Assembly (NCBI GenBank): GCA_964622375.1
Contig: CAZUQA010000018.1
Location: forward strand, 1-29,640
Source: CAZUQA01 sp964622375
Lineage (GTDB): Bacteria; Bacillota_I; Bacilli_A; Erysipelotrichales; Erysipelotrichaceae
DNA length: 29,640 nt
Direction of reading: 5' to 3'
Within the stretch, counting starts at the first letter, position 1. Each line of letters begins with the position of its first letter. A program made the translations under genes and the position numbers. Of the stretch, positions 1 to 8,376 are shown piece after piece. The notes beneath the pieces were generated by a model. The model did no database searches and was not told the DNA's origin. It was given only the letters and a program-made list of their open reading frames with translations.

Positions 1-335
1 TAATCGGGGTTTATGCGGCTTAACAATTCAAGCTGTTTTTTCCACATTAGTCTTCATAAATCTTACCCGGCAATCCGGTGTCTCACTTCAAAATATGTTG
101 CTAACTTGAAGGTTATATCAGAAAACCCGGCAAATAACCTATTAGCATCACACCCTGTGTTTGGTTAGTGCCATAGTGTCTTATTGGAAAATAAATCTAC
201 TAATTTTAAGAATTTCCGAATCCACCCAACTCTATCAACAAAGCGATTTCTTCTACAAGCGCTTCACTGTTCTTCCCAAAATAATCCAATATTTTTTTTC
301 AGTTGGTATAACTTCAGTTTTTATCGATCGCTCTA
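1..335. other. Left-edge stretch without a confident gene
   Basis: I see no convincing complete gene here. On the minus strand an ATG at 47 opens a frame that runs off the window edge (MWKKQLELLSRINPD), but it has only a weak ribosome binding site, so it may or may not be the start of a real gene. Also on the minus strand, about 220-295, a short frame reads EALVEEIALLIELGGFGNS before a TAA and has coding-like composition. It lacks a start with a ribosome binding site and could be a gene remnant. The 9-base word ACCCGGCAA occurs twice, at 65-73 and 125-133. No clear terminator follows the gene that ends at 336. Confidence 0.4.
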
Positions 336-1438
336 TTACTCTAGCTTATTCTTTTTCTTATTTTTCTTTTTATTCTTCTCTTTTTGTGTTTTAGATGTCG
401 GCACTTCCGGTTGCTGATAACGATGACGCATTATCGCTCCGGCAGCACGCCAACGGACACTACGCCGCGGATCGGTAGTCAGCTCTTTAAGCTCGGCAGT
501 GACTTTGATCGGTGCGATGTTTTTGCTAATCAAATCAGGATAAATATCATCTTCTGATTTCTTCTGACGCGCTAAGTAGTCTTTATTAAGAAAAAGAAAG
601 TTAGTATATAATTTAGTAAGAAAATTATAGAACAATAAAGCCGTACAACTCAAAGTTATAGCGACAGGCAGTCCTGCAATAGCACTGTTAGCCAACATGT
701 TGATAAAGCTATAGGCTAATAACAGAAAAATGCTTCCACTGCTAGCAACCCAAATAACCGTGTCCTTAAAACTCGTCTTTATTAATAAGGAAGAATATCG
801 TAGCGCCCCATGCCCGTTAAGCGGGTATTTGTAGACCGCCTGGTAGGTGTAACACCAATCGATCGCAAAGATACAGATAAACAGACTCCAAAGTAACAGC
901 AATTGACTAATCCAGGTTAAAGTAATAAAAAATTGGCTGGCGATTACTATTGCAATAAAAACCACAAACAGCAAAGCATAATACAGCCACAACAATAAAT
1001 CAGTCAGTATTAGGGAAAAACTGCGCTTTAAACAATGAAAAAGCATTTTCCCGATTTTTAGTTCAGATTTTCGCACATACAAGTCTTGGCTGATGAAAAT
1101 CATCATCATTACAAAACTGTGTAAAAGTGCCAAACCCAATAAAACCAGAGTAAACGGTATTATCACAGCTTCGATAATCTTCAAAATCAACTGAATTAAT
1201 ACAAAAACCTGAGTACCGCTGCTGTTGACATCTTGGATAAAAGCGACCATGGCCGCATTCCAAGCAATTGTTTCTAAACTGCGATTATAAACGAAATTTA
1301 ATAAATTGATTCCACTTAAACTAAACACCAAAAGATAGAGCAACACCAAAGGTAAGTAAAACCAGTATTTGGCTTTTAAATAGCCAAAAGTCAGTTGCCA
1401 TAATTCGATTAAACTGTATTTCTTTTGGTAGATTTCAT
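336..1438 (-). CDS. Polytopic membrane protein downstream of psuG, unknown function
   Basis: The 367-residue product has several hydrophobic segments. They lie at about residues 26-46, 85-115, 150-185 and 215-280, so roughly five or six membrane spans are likely. A cytoplasmic tail follows, with one HEAT-repeat-like stretch (TDPRRSVRWRAAGAIMRHR) and a very lysine-rich end built from KKN repeats. I do not recognise the family. I chose the ATG at 1438 because it overlaps the psuG stop in a 4-base ATGA junction. A TTG at 1451 is also in frame but has less support. The tight coupling suggests co-expression with psuK and psuG. A role in nucleoside or pseudouridine transport would be a guess, since no transporter family motif is visible. 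Confidence 0.75.
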
Positions 1439-2358
1439 TCATCCGCAACAATCTCTTTAGCTATCAAGCTAGCTAATAAGGCATTATTATAAATTATTTG
1501 AATATTGGCTGCTAAGCTTTGACCTTTGGTCAATTCTTGGATTTTCGCCAAGAGGAAAGGAGTAACTTCCTTTCCTTTGATACCTTGAGCTTCTGCTTCT
1601 TTTAGGGCGACTTCAATATTCTCATTGATGTAATCAAAATCTAAAGAATATTCTGGTGGCAAAGGATTAGCAATTACCATACCACCTTGCAAGCCACAAT
1701 GCTTTTTGGCCAACCAGGCATTAGCGGCTTCTTGGGGATTCTGTAGTCGGCCATCAATTTTAAACCCGGATTTTCTCGTGAAAAAAGCCGGAAGTTCGTC
1801 AGTTTGATAACCAAGTACCGGAACGCCTTTAGTTTCCAAATATTCCAAAGTTAAAGCTAAATCAAGAATAGATTTTGCCCCGGCACAAACCACCAAGACC
1901 GGGGTATTTGCCAATTCTTCCAAATCGGCTGAAATGTCCATTGTTGTTTCTGCGCCCCGATGTACGCCACCGATGCCGCCGGTTGCGAAAACTTCAATTC
2001 CGGCTAGGCCGGCTGCTATCATGGTTGTCGCTACCGTAGTAGCCCCGTCTTGGGCTTGTGCCAAGATTAGTGGCAAATCTCTTCTGCTGACCTTAGCTAC
2101 TGAATGCCCTTGTTGGCCTAAGTATGCAATCTCTTGGCGACTACAACCAACTTTTATTCTTCCCTTAATTATGGCAATCGTTGCCGGTACGGCGCCCTGA
2201 TCACGCACTATCTTTTCCACCGCAAGGGCTGTTTCCACATTTTGGGGATAGGGCATACCATGAGAAATTATCGTAGATTCTAAAGCCACCACCGCTTGTT
2301 TGCCAGCTAAAGCGGCTGCTACTTCCGGATTAATCTCTAAATACCTATTTTCTGTCAT
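1435..2358 (-). CDS. psuG: Pseudouridine-5'-phosphate glycosidase
   Basis: PsuG reversibly cleaves the C-C glycosidic bond of pseudouridine 5'-phosphate to give uracil and ribose 5-phosphate, in the cytoplasm. The product is about 307 residues, the usual family length. Family motifs are clear: ALESTIISHGMPYPQN near the N-terminus (Glu27), GRIKVG, AKVSRRDL (Lys89), TGGIGGVHRGAETTMDIS (Asp141) and VVCAGAKSILD (Lys162), which cover the expected acidic and lysine active-site positions. I chose the ATG at 2358 because GGGGTGA sits a few bases upstream. A TTG at 2373 is also in frame and would add five residues. The gene starts 4 bases after the kinase stop, so the two pathway enzymes are translated as a pair. 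Confidence 0.95.
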   Translation of the reverse strand: MTENRYLEINPEVAAALAGKQAVVALESTIISHGMPYPQNVETALAVEKIVRDQGAVPATIAIIKGRIKVGCSRQEIAYLGQQGHSVAKVSRRDLPLILAQAQDGATTVATTMIAAGLAGIEVFATGGIGGVHRGAETTMDISADLEELANTPVLVVCAGAKSILDLALTLEYLETKGVPVLGYQTDELPAFFTRKSGFKIDGRLQNPQEAANAWLAKKHCGLQGGMVIANPLPPEYSLDFDYINENIEVALKEAEAQGIKGKEVTPFLLAKIQELTKGQSLAANIQIIYNNALLASLIAKEIVADE

Positions 2359-2362
2359 GTTT

Positions 2363-3268
2363 TCACCCCACAACTTTCATTAATTCATCACAACTCAGAA
2401 ATTCATTGATGGCACTGTCAGAGCGACAACAGATTGCCGCGCTGGCTAAACCATATTTACTTTTTGTCAATAAGTCCGCAGCCTGCAGTTCCCCATAGAT
2501 GACTCCGGCTAAGAAAGCATCCCCACAACCAGTAGTATTGATAATCGCACCGGGATAATTAGCCAGCTTGTATCTATGATCTTTATCCCCACAAAGCAAT
2601 CCTTTGTCACCTAAAGTCAGGTACACTTCCTTGATATCATAAGTCAATAACTCCGTGAGTATTTCCTCTTCTGACAATATTTTACCACTAAGCGCTAAAG
2701 CTTCGATATAATTTGGCTTAATCGCCGTGATGTTCTTAAGATTTCCCTGAAGTTTTTCTGCTTTAATACCCGAAACCGGATCAACAAATATTTTTGTTTT
2801 AATGTTAGCCATCAGAAAAGCTAAAGTAGCTTCGCTCAAATTTGTGTCAAAAACCACGATATCACAAGTGTTCAGCCAGGGCAGATGGCTGGTTAGAAAC
2901 TCGGTCGTCAATTCATCATTGATATTCATCGCTGCAATGGCTACATAAATATCACCACTGGGTTGATTTACACTGAGATAAGTTGCGGTCGGTTTATCAG
3001 TCCGTAAAATATGATTCAAACCGATGTTCTCTTGTTGGCAGTGCTCGATGATTTTTGTCGCATTATCGTCATTGCCTAAGACGCAAACCAATTCAACATT
3101 TATATCAAGTTTACTAAGGTTATGAGCAATATTTCGCCCGACTCCACCAAAAGAATAATTGACGGTGCCAATATTAGAATCCGCTGCCTTGATGGCTGTG
3201 GTTGCTGTTCCAAAGATATCGATAGTCGCCCCGCCAATAACCGCAACTTGAGATTCGTTATTTTTCAT
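2363..3268 (-). CDS. psuK: Pseudouridine kinase, PfkB family
   Basis: This PfkB-family sugar kinase is about 301 residues. The N-terminal substrate motif GGVGRNIAHN lies at residues 41-50. The C-terminal signature NTTGCGDAFLAG carries the catalytic Asp250, with GCGD in place of the more common GAGD. PfkB sequence alone does not fix the substrate. Direct coupling to psuG makes pseudouridine to pseudouridine 5'-phosphate the best call. The start is not settled by a ribosome binding site. The ATG at 3268 has none, but a TATAAT ends six bases before it, as in a leaderless mRNA. A TTG at 3283 with a weak AAAGAG upstream would add five residues. Confidence 0.9.
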   Translation of the reverse strand: MKNNESQVAVIGGATIDIFGTATTAIKAADSNIGTVNYSFGGVGRNIAHNLSKLDINVELVCVLGNDDNATKIIEHCQQENIGLNHILRTDKPTATYLSVNQPSGDIYVAIAAMNINDELTTEFLTSHLPWLNTCDIVVFDTNLSEATLAFLMANIKTKIFVDPVSGIKAEKLQGNLKNITAIKPNYIEALALSGKILSEEEILTELLTYDIKEVYLTLGDKGLLCGDKDHRYKLANYPGAIINTTGCGDAFLAGVIYGELQAADLLTKSKYGLASAAICCRSDSAINEFLSCDELMKVVG

Positions 3269-3274
3269 AGTTTT

Positions 3275-3280
3275 ATTATA
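3275..3280 (-). promoter_or_regulatory. Consensus -10 box of psuK, six bases before ATG
   Basis: TATAAT on the minus strand is followed by AAAACT and then the ATG at 3268. Normal start-site spacing would put +1 at or next to the A of ATG, which implies a leaderless transcript. I see no good TTGACA-like -35 at 16-18 bases upstream. Confidence 0.5.
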
Positions 3281-3362
3281 CAATAAAAGCTCTTTAATAA
3301 TGTAGGCTCAGCCCCACTCTTATCACAAATTTCCCGGAGAATAAAATGCCACAGCCTAAAGA

Positions 3363-3391
3363 TTGATGGTAGAATTAATCTGCTTGATTAT
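3363..3391 (+). promoter_or_regulatory. Possible promoter of the ABC exporter operon
   Basis: TTGATG, a 17-base spacer and GATTAT precede the first exporter gene. The match is moderate. It is the best plus-strand candidate in the divergent gap between psuK and the exporter. An AGGAA ribosome binding site follows at about 3393-3397. Confidence 0.35.
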
Positions 3392-3409
3392 TAGGAAACT
3401 AACCAAGAA

Positions 3410-5608
3410 ATGTTCAAATTACTAGCCCGGTATCTAAAAGCCTACATTATATCGGCATTTGCCATCATCAGCCTTTTGTTCGTTCAGGCTAATTTTGACT
3501 TGATGTTACCCCGCTTTATGTCTAATATCGTCGATACCGGCATTCAACAAAGTGGAATCGCTGATAGTTGTTTGATTGCAGTATCCGCGTCCACATTGGA
3601 TAATCTTTCTTTGTTGTTAAGTAACAGTCAGCAACAAGTCGTAAGCGACAACTACCAACTGATAGCGATAAATGACAGTCGCTATTTAGCTACTTACCCA
3701 CTATTGAAAAGCCAATCAATCTATCTGCTTGGTGAGAAAACTGACGACAGAACACTCAATGAATTTTGGTTACAACCACTAGCCTTATATAGTTTAATAG
3801 TCAATAACAAATTGGATTTGGTCGTACTAAATCTTGCCGCCGATACTTCAATATTCTCTTATTTGGCAAGCCTGCCCAGTGACCAGCGTGAGAGCTTAGT
3901 GGACCAAATGTATCAACAGCTCAAAGACAGTGAGCCCCCGATACTAAAACAAGCAGCTATTTCTGTACTGGTGCAGGAGTACGATTACCTGCAATATGAT
4001 CTAGAAAGCAAACAACAAGCCTATATCCTAAAAACAGGCTCGCAAATGTTACTGCTATCTGCCATTATCGCTGTTTGTGCCATTTTGGTGAGCTTGCTCA
4101 GCGCGCGCACGGCTGCGGTAGTTGCCCGTAATATTCGTCATGATGTTTTTGCGAAAGTCGAGAGTTTCTCTTTAGCGGAGTTCAGCAAATTCTCAACAGC
4201 CTCGCTGATTACCCGCACCACCAATGATATAACCCACATCCAAGGCTTGATAACAATGTCTTTTAGAATTGTCTTCTATGCCCCGCTACTGGGTATTGGG
4301 GCGCTGATTAGCGTCCTAAATGCAGAAAAAAGTATGGTCTGGATTATTGGTTTGGGCATAGTTGTCATTTCCGCTCTTGCCGTTGCAGTTTTCATTTTCG
4401 TCATACCTAAATTTAAAATCGTCCAAAAACTAATTGACCGGCTTAACTTAGTTGCGCGGGAAAACTTAACAGGTTTGCTGGTAGTTCGCGCTTTTGGTAG
4501 TGAAGACTATGAACAACAGCGTTTTGATAGCGCTAATCAAAATCTCAGAAAACTCCAATTATTTGTCAATCGGGCTATTGTTATACTTATGCCTTTAATG
4601 CACTTGATTATGAGCGGCTTAGGTATTCTGATTGTTTGGTTTGGCGCCAAACAAGTAGATTTGGGTACCATGCAAGTTGGCAGTATCATGGCTTTCATTC
4701 AATATACCATGCAGATAATCATGTCTTTTGTCTTTATCGCCGCTATGTTCATTATGATACCCCGGGCTTCAGTTTCCGCATTACGGATCATGGAAGTATT
4801 GGATACTCCTTTAACGATCTTAGATCCGGAAGAAACCCGGGAATTTGACAATAATAGAACCGGAGAGATCGTCTTTAATAATGTCAGTTTTAGCTATCCG
4901 GATAGCGAAGATTTTGTCTTAAAAGACTTATCTTTTAGCATCCCAGCCGGAAAGACTACTGCTATTATCGGCAGTACCGGATCCGGAAAAAGCACACTGG
5001 TAAACCTAATTTTGCGGCTTTTTGATGTGAGCGCTGGAAGCATCACTTTAGCGTCAGTTGATTTACGCCATATTAAACAAAACTTGCTACGTAGTAAAAT
5101 CGGCTATATCTCCCAAACTGCCGTACTTTTCAGCGGTACCATTGAAGAAAACTTAAAATACGGTAAAGCTGATGCCAGCAATGAACAACTGGCTCAAGCT
5201 ATAAGTATTGCCCAAGCGGAGGATCTCATCCAAGAGAAAAGTGCCGGCTACCAGGAAGTTTTAGCTCAAGCGGCTACTAACCTCTCCGGGGGCCAAAAAC
5301 AACGTTTAGCGATTGCTCGCGCTTTGGTTAAAGATGCTGATATTTATATCTTTGATGACTGTTTTTCGGCTTTGGACTACAGTACTGATGCCGCTTTGCG
5401 TCAAGCCTTAAAAAATGAGCTAAGTGGTAAAACCTTAATCATCGTCACCCAACGCATTGCCACAATTCGTGATGCTGATCAAATTGTTGTTTTAGAAGAT
5501 GGCGTGATCGTCGGCTTAGGTCGCCATCAAGATCTATTGTCATCCTGTGCAGTATATCGTGAAATTGCCTACTCTCAATTGAGTCAACAGGAGTTACAGA
5601 ATGAGTAA
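3410..5608 (+). CDS. Heterodimeric ABC exporter subunit, degenerate ATP site
   Basis: This 732-residue type IV ABC exporter has a membrane domain followed by an ATPase domain. The first membrane span lies at about residues 12-30. A stretch of roughly 160 mostly soluble residues separates it from span two (about 210-230). I recall such an insert in related clostridial transporters, so it is probably family-typical. Walker A is GSTGSGKST at 521-529 and the signature is a canonical LSGGQ at 625-629. The Walker B end reads FDD, with Asp650 replacing the catalytic Glu, and the H-loop position is Gln681 instead of His. Its own Walker site should therefore hydrolyse poorly, as expected for the non-catalytic half of a heterodimer. 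The gene overlaps the next by 8 bases. The substrate is unknown. Confidence 0.92.
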   Translation: MFKLLARYLKAYIISAFAIISLLFVQANFDLMLPRFMSNIVDTGIQQSGIADSCLIAVSASTLDNLSLLLSNSQQQVVSDNYQLIAINDSRYLATYPLLKSQSIYLLGEKTDDRTLNEFWLQPLALYSLIVNNKLDLVVLNLAADTSIFSYLASLPSDQRESLVDQMYQQLKDSEPPILKQAAISVLVQEYDYLQYDLESKQQAYILKTGSQMLLLSAIIAVCAILVSLLSARTAAVVARNIRHDVFAKVESFSLAEFSKFSTASLITRTTNDITHIQGLITMSFRIVFYAPLLGIGALISVLNAEKSMVWIIGLGIVVISALAVAVFIFVIPKFKIVQKLIDRLNLVARENLTGLLVVRAFGSEDYEQQRFDSANQNLRKLQLFVNRAIVILMPLMHLIMSGLGILIVWFGAKQVDLGTMQVGSIMAFIQYTMQIIMSFVFIAAMFIMIPRASVSALRIMEVLDTPLTILDPEETREFDNNRTGEIVFNNVSFSYPDSEDFVLKDLSFSIPAGKTTAIIGSTGSGKSTLVNLILRLFDVSAGSITLASVDLRHIKQNLLRSKIGYISQTAVLFSGTIEENLKYGKADASNEQLAQAISIAQAEDLIQEKSAGYQEVLAQAATNLSGGQKQRLAIARALVKDADIYIFDDCFSALDYSTDAALRQALKNELSGKTLIIVTQRIATIRDADQIVVLEDGVIVGLGRHQDLLSSCAVYREIAYSQLSQQELQNE

Positions 5609-7439
5609 CGACAGTAGAGCAAAACAGCAACGGGGTCATGGCGGACCAATGGGCCGTATGCTGGCTGGTGGTGAAAAAGCCAAAAACTTTAAAGGGACGA
5701 TCAGCAAACTGCTACAACATTTAGCAAAATATTACTGGGCTTTTACTGGCGTTTTTCTGTTGTCAATTGCCGGTAATATCTTTGCCATCCTCGGCCCCGG
5801 TATTCTGGGGCAGGCGACAACGATACTATTTGATGGCGCCGTTAAAAAAATCAAGGGTGAAGGCAGTATTGATTTTGTCAGCATTGGCCGGATTACTTTA
5901 TTACTTAGCGCTCTTTATATCGGTTCTGCTATTTTCAGTTTCATTCAAGGTTTTATCACCACCAAAATAGCGAACAATGTGTCTTACAATTTTCGCCAGG
6001 AAATAGCTGCGAAAATCAACAAATTACCACTCAAGTATTTTGACAAAACCCCCAACGGCGAAATTCTCAGCCGTTTGACCAATGATGTTGATACTATGAG
6101 TCAAACTCTCAGTCAAAATCTCAATCAAATCATCGGTGCCATAGTAACTTTGATTGGAGTTTTGTCTATGATGTTTAGCATCAATGTTCAAATGACCTTG
6201 GTAACTCTGGTTATCATCCCTCTGTCACTAGGACTTATCATGATTGTCGTAAAATTTTCCCAAAAACAATTTGTCCGCCAACAAAAAATGCTGGGGCAAG
6301 TCAACGCCCACATTGAAGAACAATTTAGCGGTCACATCATCATCAAAGCTTTTAATGGCGAAGAGAAGTCATTAGCTACTTTTAATACTTATAACGATCA
6401 GTTGTATCACAGTAATTGGCGCAGCCAATTTCTTTCCGGTATGATGCATCCCCTAATGATGATGATTGGTAATCTCGGTTATATTGTAGTTTGTATCATG
6501 GGTGGTAGCTTAGCATACCGTCAAGTCATCAGTGTCGGAGATATTCAAGCTTTCATCCAATATGTTCGCTCTTTCCAACAACCGATTATGCAAACGGCAC
6601 AAATTTCTAATCAATTACAGTCTTTGGCTGCCGCTGCCGAGCGAGTTTTTGCCTTTTTACAAGAAGCCGAAGAAACTACCGATGATCCTAATCCGCAATC
6701 TACGGCCAATATTTCCGGCAATGTCAATTTTAACGCTGTCAAATTCGCTTATGATGATAAGCCGGTCATTCACAACTTTAGTGCCGAGATTAAAGCCGGT
6801 CAACGCGTTGCCATCGTCGGGCCAACCGGAGCCGGGAAGACCACAATGGTCAAACTTTTACTACGTTTCTATGATGTCGATGACGGCAGTATTACCATTG
6901 ACGGTTACAACATTAAAGAATTTCGCCGGCATGATTTGCGCAGTTTATTTGGTATGGTCTTACAGGATACCTGGTTATTTAATGGTAGTATTAAGGACAA
7001 TATCAAATACTCGAATTTAACTGCTGACGATGAAGCTGTCTTTGTTGCCAGTAAAGCCGCCCATGTCGATCACTTTGTCCGTAGTTTACCTAAGGCTTAT
7101 GACTTTCAACTCAATGAAGAAGCCAACAATATCTCTGCCGGTCAAAAACAGCTTATTACTATCGCCCGGGCTTTCTTGGCTAACCCCAAGATACTGATCC
7201 TTGATGAAGCCACCTCTTCCGTGGATACTAGGACGGAAATTCTGATTCAATCAGCCATGGATCGTTTAATGCGTGATCGTACTTGCTTCATCATCGCCCA
7301 TCGCCTTTCAACAATCAGAAATGCCGACATTATCTTGGTAATGCGTGCCGGTGATATTGTCGAACAAGGTACCCATGAGCAATTAATGCAATTAAACGGT
7401 TTCTACACTCAACTCTACAACGCCCAATTCAATCAGTAA
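5601..7439 (+). CDS. Heterodimeric ABC exporter subunit, catalytic ATP site
   Basis: This 612-residue exporter half-transporter is coupled to the preceding gene by an 8-base overlap and has a good AGGAG site at 5589-5593. A glycine- and lysine-rich N-terminal tail is followed by six predicted spans (about residues 45-335) and the ATPase domain. Walker A is GPTGAGKTT at 407-415, Walker B is ILILDE with Glu536, and the H-loop is His567. The signature, however, is ISAGQ at 511-515, not LSGGQ. Its Walker site would pair with the partner's intact LSGGQ to form the catalytic site. Its altered signature faces the partner's weak site. Drug, peptide or lipid export is typical of the family, but nothing here fixes the substrate. 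Confidence 0.93.
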   Translation: MSNDSRAKQQRGHGGPMGRMLAGGEKAKNFKGTISKLLQHLAKYYWAFTGVFLLSIAGNIFAILGPGILGQATTILFDGAVKKIKGEGSIDFVSIGRITLLLSALYIGSAIFSFIQGFITTKIANNVSYNFRQEIAAKINKLPLKYFDKTPNGEILSRLTNDVDTMSQTLSQNLNQIIGAIVTLIGVLSMMFSINVQMTLVTLVIIPLSLGLIMIVVKFSQKQFVRQQKMLGQVNAHIEEQFSGHIIIKAFNGEEKSLATFNTYNDQLYHSNWRSQFLSGMMHPLMMMIGNLGYIVVCIMGGSLAYRQVISVGDIQAFIQYVRSFQQPIMQTAQISNQLQSLAAAAERVFAFLQEAEETTDDPNPQSTANISGNVNFNAVKFAYDDKPVIHNFSAEIKAGQRVAIVGPTGAGKTTMVKLLLRFYDVDDGSITIDGYNIKEFRRHDLRSLFGMVLQDTWLFNGSIKDNIKYSNLTADDEAVFVASKAAHVDHFVRSLPKAYDFQLNEEANNISAGQKQLITIARAFLANPKILILDEATSSVDTRTEILIQSAMDRLMRDRTCFIIAHRLSTIRNADIILVMRAGDIVEQGTHEQLMQLNGFYTQLYNAQFNQ

Positions 7440-7555
7440 GGTAATGTCATAATTTATACTGCTACAGACTAAGACAGTGGTGAAAAAATAGCGAAGCTGG
7501 TAAAAACTACGATATTATAACTTACTGAATTTTCTCTAAACCAAGCGTTTAACAG

Positions 7556-7578
7556 AAAAAGAGCCAGACAGCTGGCTC
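7556..7578 (-). terminator. Rho-independent terminator of the Api92-like gene
   Basis: On the minus strand GAGCCAG and CTGGCTC form a 7-pair stem with a 4-base loop, followed by TTTTT. It lies about 40 bases past the stop at 7616. Read on the plus strand there is no T-run, so it probably does not serve the exporter operon. Confidence 0.8.
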
Positions 7579-7615
7579 AATAGTAAATGTTACAGTTCGG
7601 TTACTTAAGTCATCT

Positions 7616-8275
7616 TTAGCTCTCTTTTGTGAATTCAAAACCAAACTCATTGCCTAGTTTTATATAGGCTTCTTCATTATAATCGTAGCTCGTACAGGAT
7701 AGACAATTCCCTTGAGCATAATTGTTTATTCCGGCCAAATTTACCCCGGGTTCAAAGTACTTGTAAAGAAAGTTCAACTGTGGAAACATTTTAGCTAATT
7801 TTTCTACAATCGGGGTAGCCGGTGACCAAGCAGTTTCAAACACAATGGTATTTTCCCTAACTTCCGGATCACAAGCTTCCCATTTTGTGCCCCAATTTGC
7901 TATGCACCACTCGTACCAATCACCATAGCCTTGATACAGTTTACGATTTTCAATGATACGATATCCCAATTCCAGCTTAACTTTATTTTCCTGTTGCCAA
8001 GCTTGGATTTTTCCCGGTAATTCTTCTTCTGTGATATTGTAGCGATCTAACAACCACTTTAGATGACTGGTGATTTTTTTCTCTTTTAAGTACCAACAAA
8101 CAGCTTCACTGGCGAAAGCTACAGAGCCTCTTTCCGTATCTTTGATGCTTGGTGGTATGGGTATAATTTTATTGAAATCAAAAACACTTTCTTCACTAGC
8201 GACAAAATCCAGTAAATTCTTAATATCTTGGTTTTTCCCTGACAACTCAATTTTATTCATGCAATAATTTGGCAT
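7616..8275 (-). CDS. Api92/YubB ferredoxin-like domain protein
   Basis: The 219-residue protein starts MPNYCMNKIELSG, resembling the MPNWC start of Api92/YubB-like (DUF1281-type) proteins. It also carries the later hallmarks WCIANWGTKWEACD (near residue 125) and FETAWSPATPIVEKLAKMFPQL. These tryptophan-rich motifs define the C-terminal ferredoxin-like fold of the family. The biochemical role is unknown. Members are frequent on plasmids and phages, but nothing else mobile surrounds this copy. The start is secure: GGAGG lies 8 bases before the ATG. The gene stands alone between terminators at 7556 and 8354. Confidence 0.8.
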   Translation of the reverse strand: MPNYCMNKIELSGKNQDIKNLLDFVASEESVFDFNKIIPIPPSIKDTERGSVAFASEAVCWYLKEKKITSHLKWLLDRYNITEEELPGKIQAWQQENKVKLELGYRIIENRKLYQGYGDWYEWCIANWGTKWEACDPEVRENTIVFETAWSPATPIVEKLAKMFPQLNFLYKYFEPGVNLAGINNYAQGNCLSCTSYDYNEEAYIKLGNEFGFEFTKES

Positions 8276-8353
8276 ATACCAACCTCCATCCTCTATGAAT
8301 ATATTGGCGGGAATTTGGTTTTTACCTAAATATGGCTTTATGCGAAACCCAGT

Positions 8354-8376
8354 AAAAAAAAGAGGGGGCCCTCTTT
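8354..8376 (-). terminator. Rho-independent terminator of ppaC, overlapping its stop codon
   Basis: On the minus strand AAAGAGGG pairs with CCCTCTTT and is followed by a run of T's. The stem begins inside the TAA of the pyrophosphatase gene (8375-8377), so there is essentially no 3' untranslated region. Confidence 0.85.

Noticed and set aside
161..417. Two overlapping plus-strand open frames of 77 codons at the left end
   Set aside because: They overlap the end of a minus-strand gene, are very rich in Phe and Ser from T-rich DNA, and have no ribosome binding site. They look non-coding.
3410..5608. The insert of about 160 residues as a novel fusion domain
   Set aside because: I recall similar clostridial transporters with an insert at the same position, so it is more likely a family trait than a new fusion.
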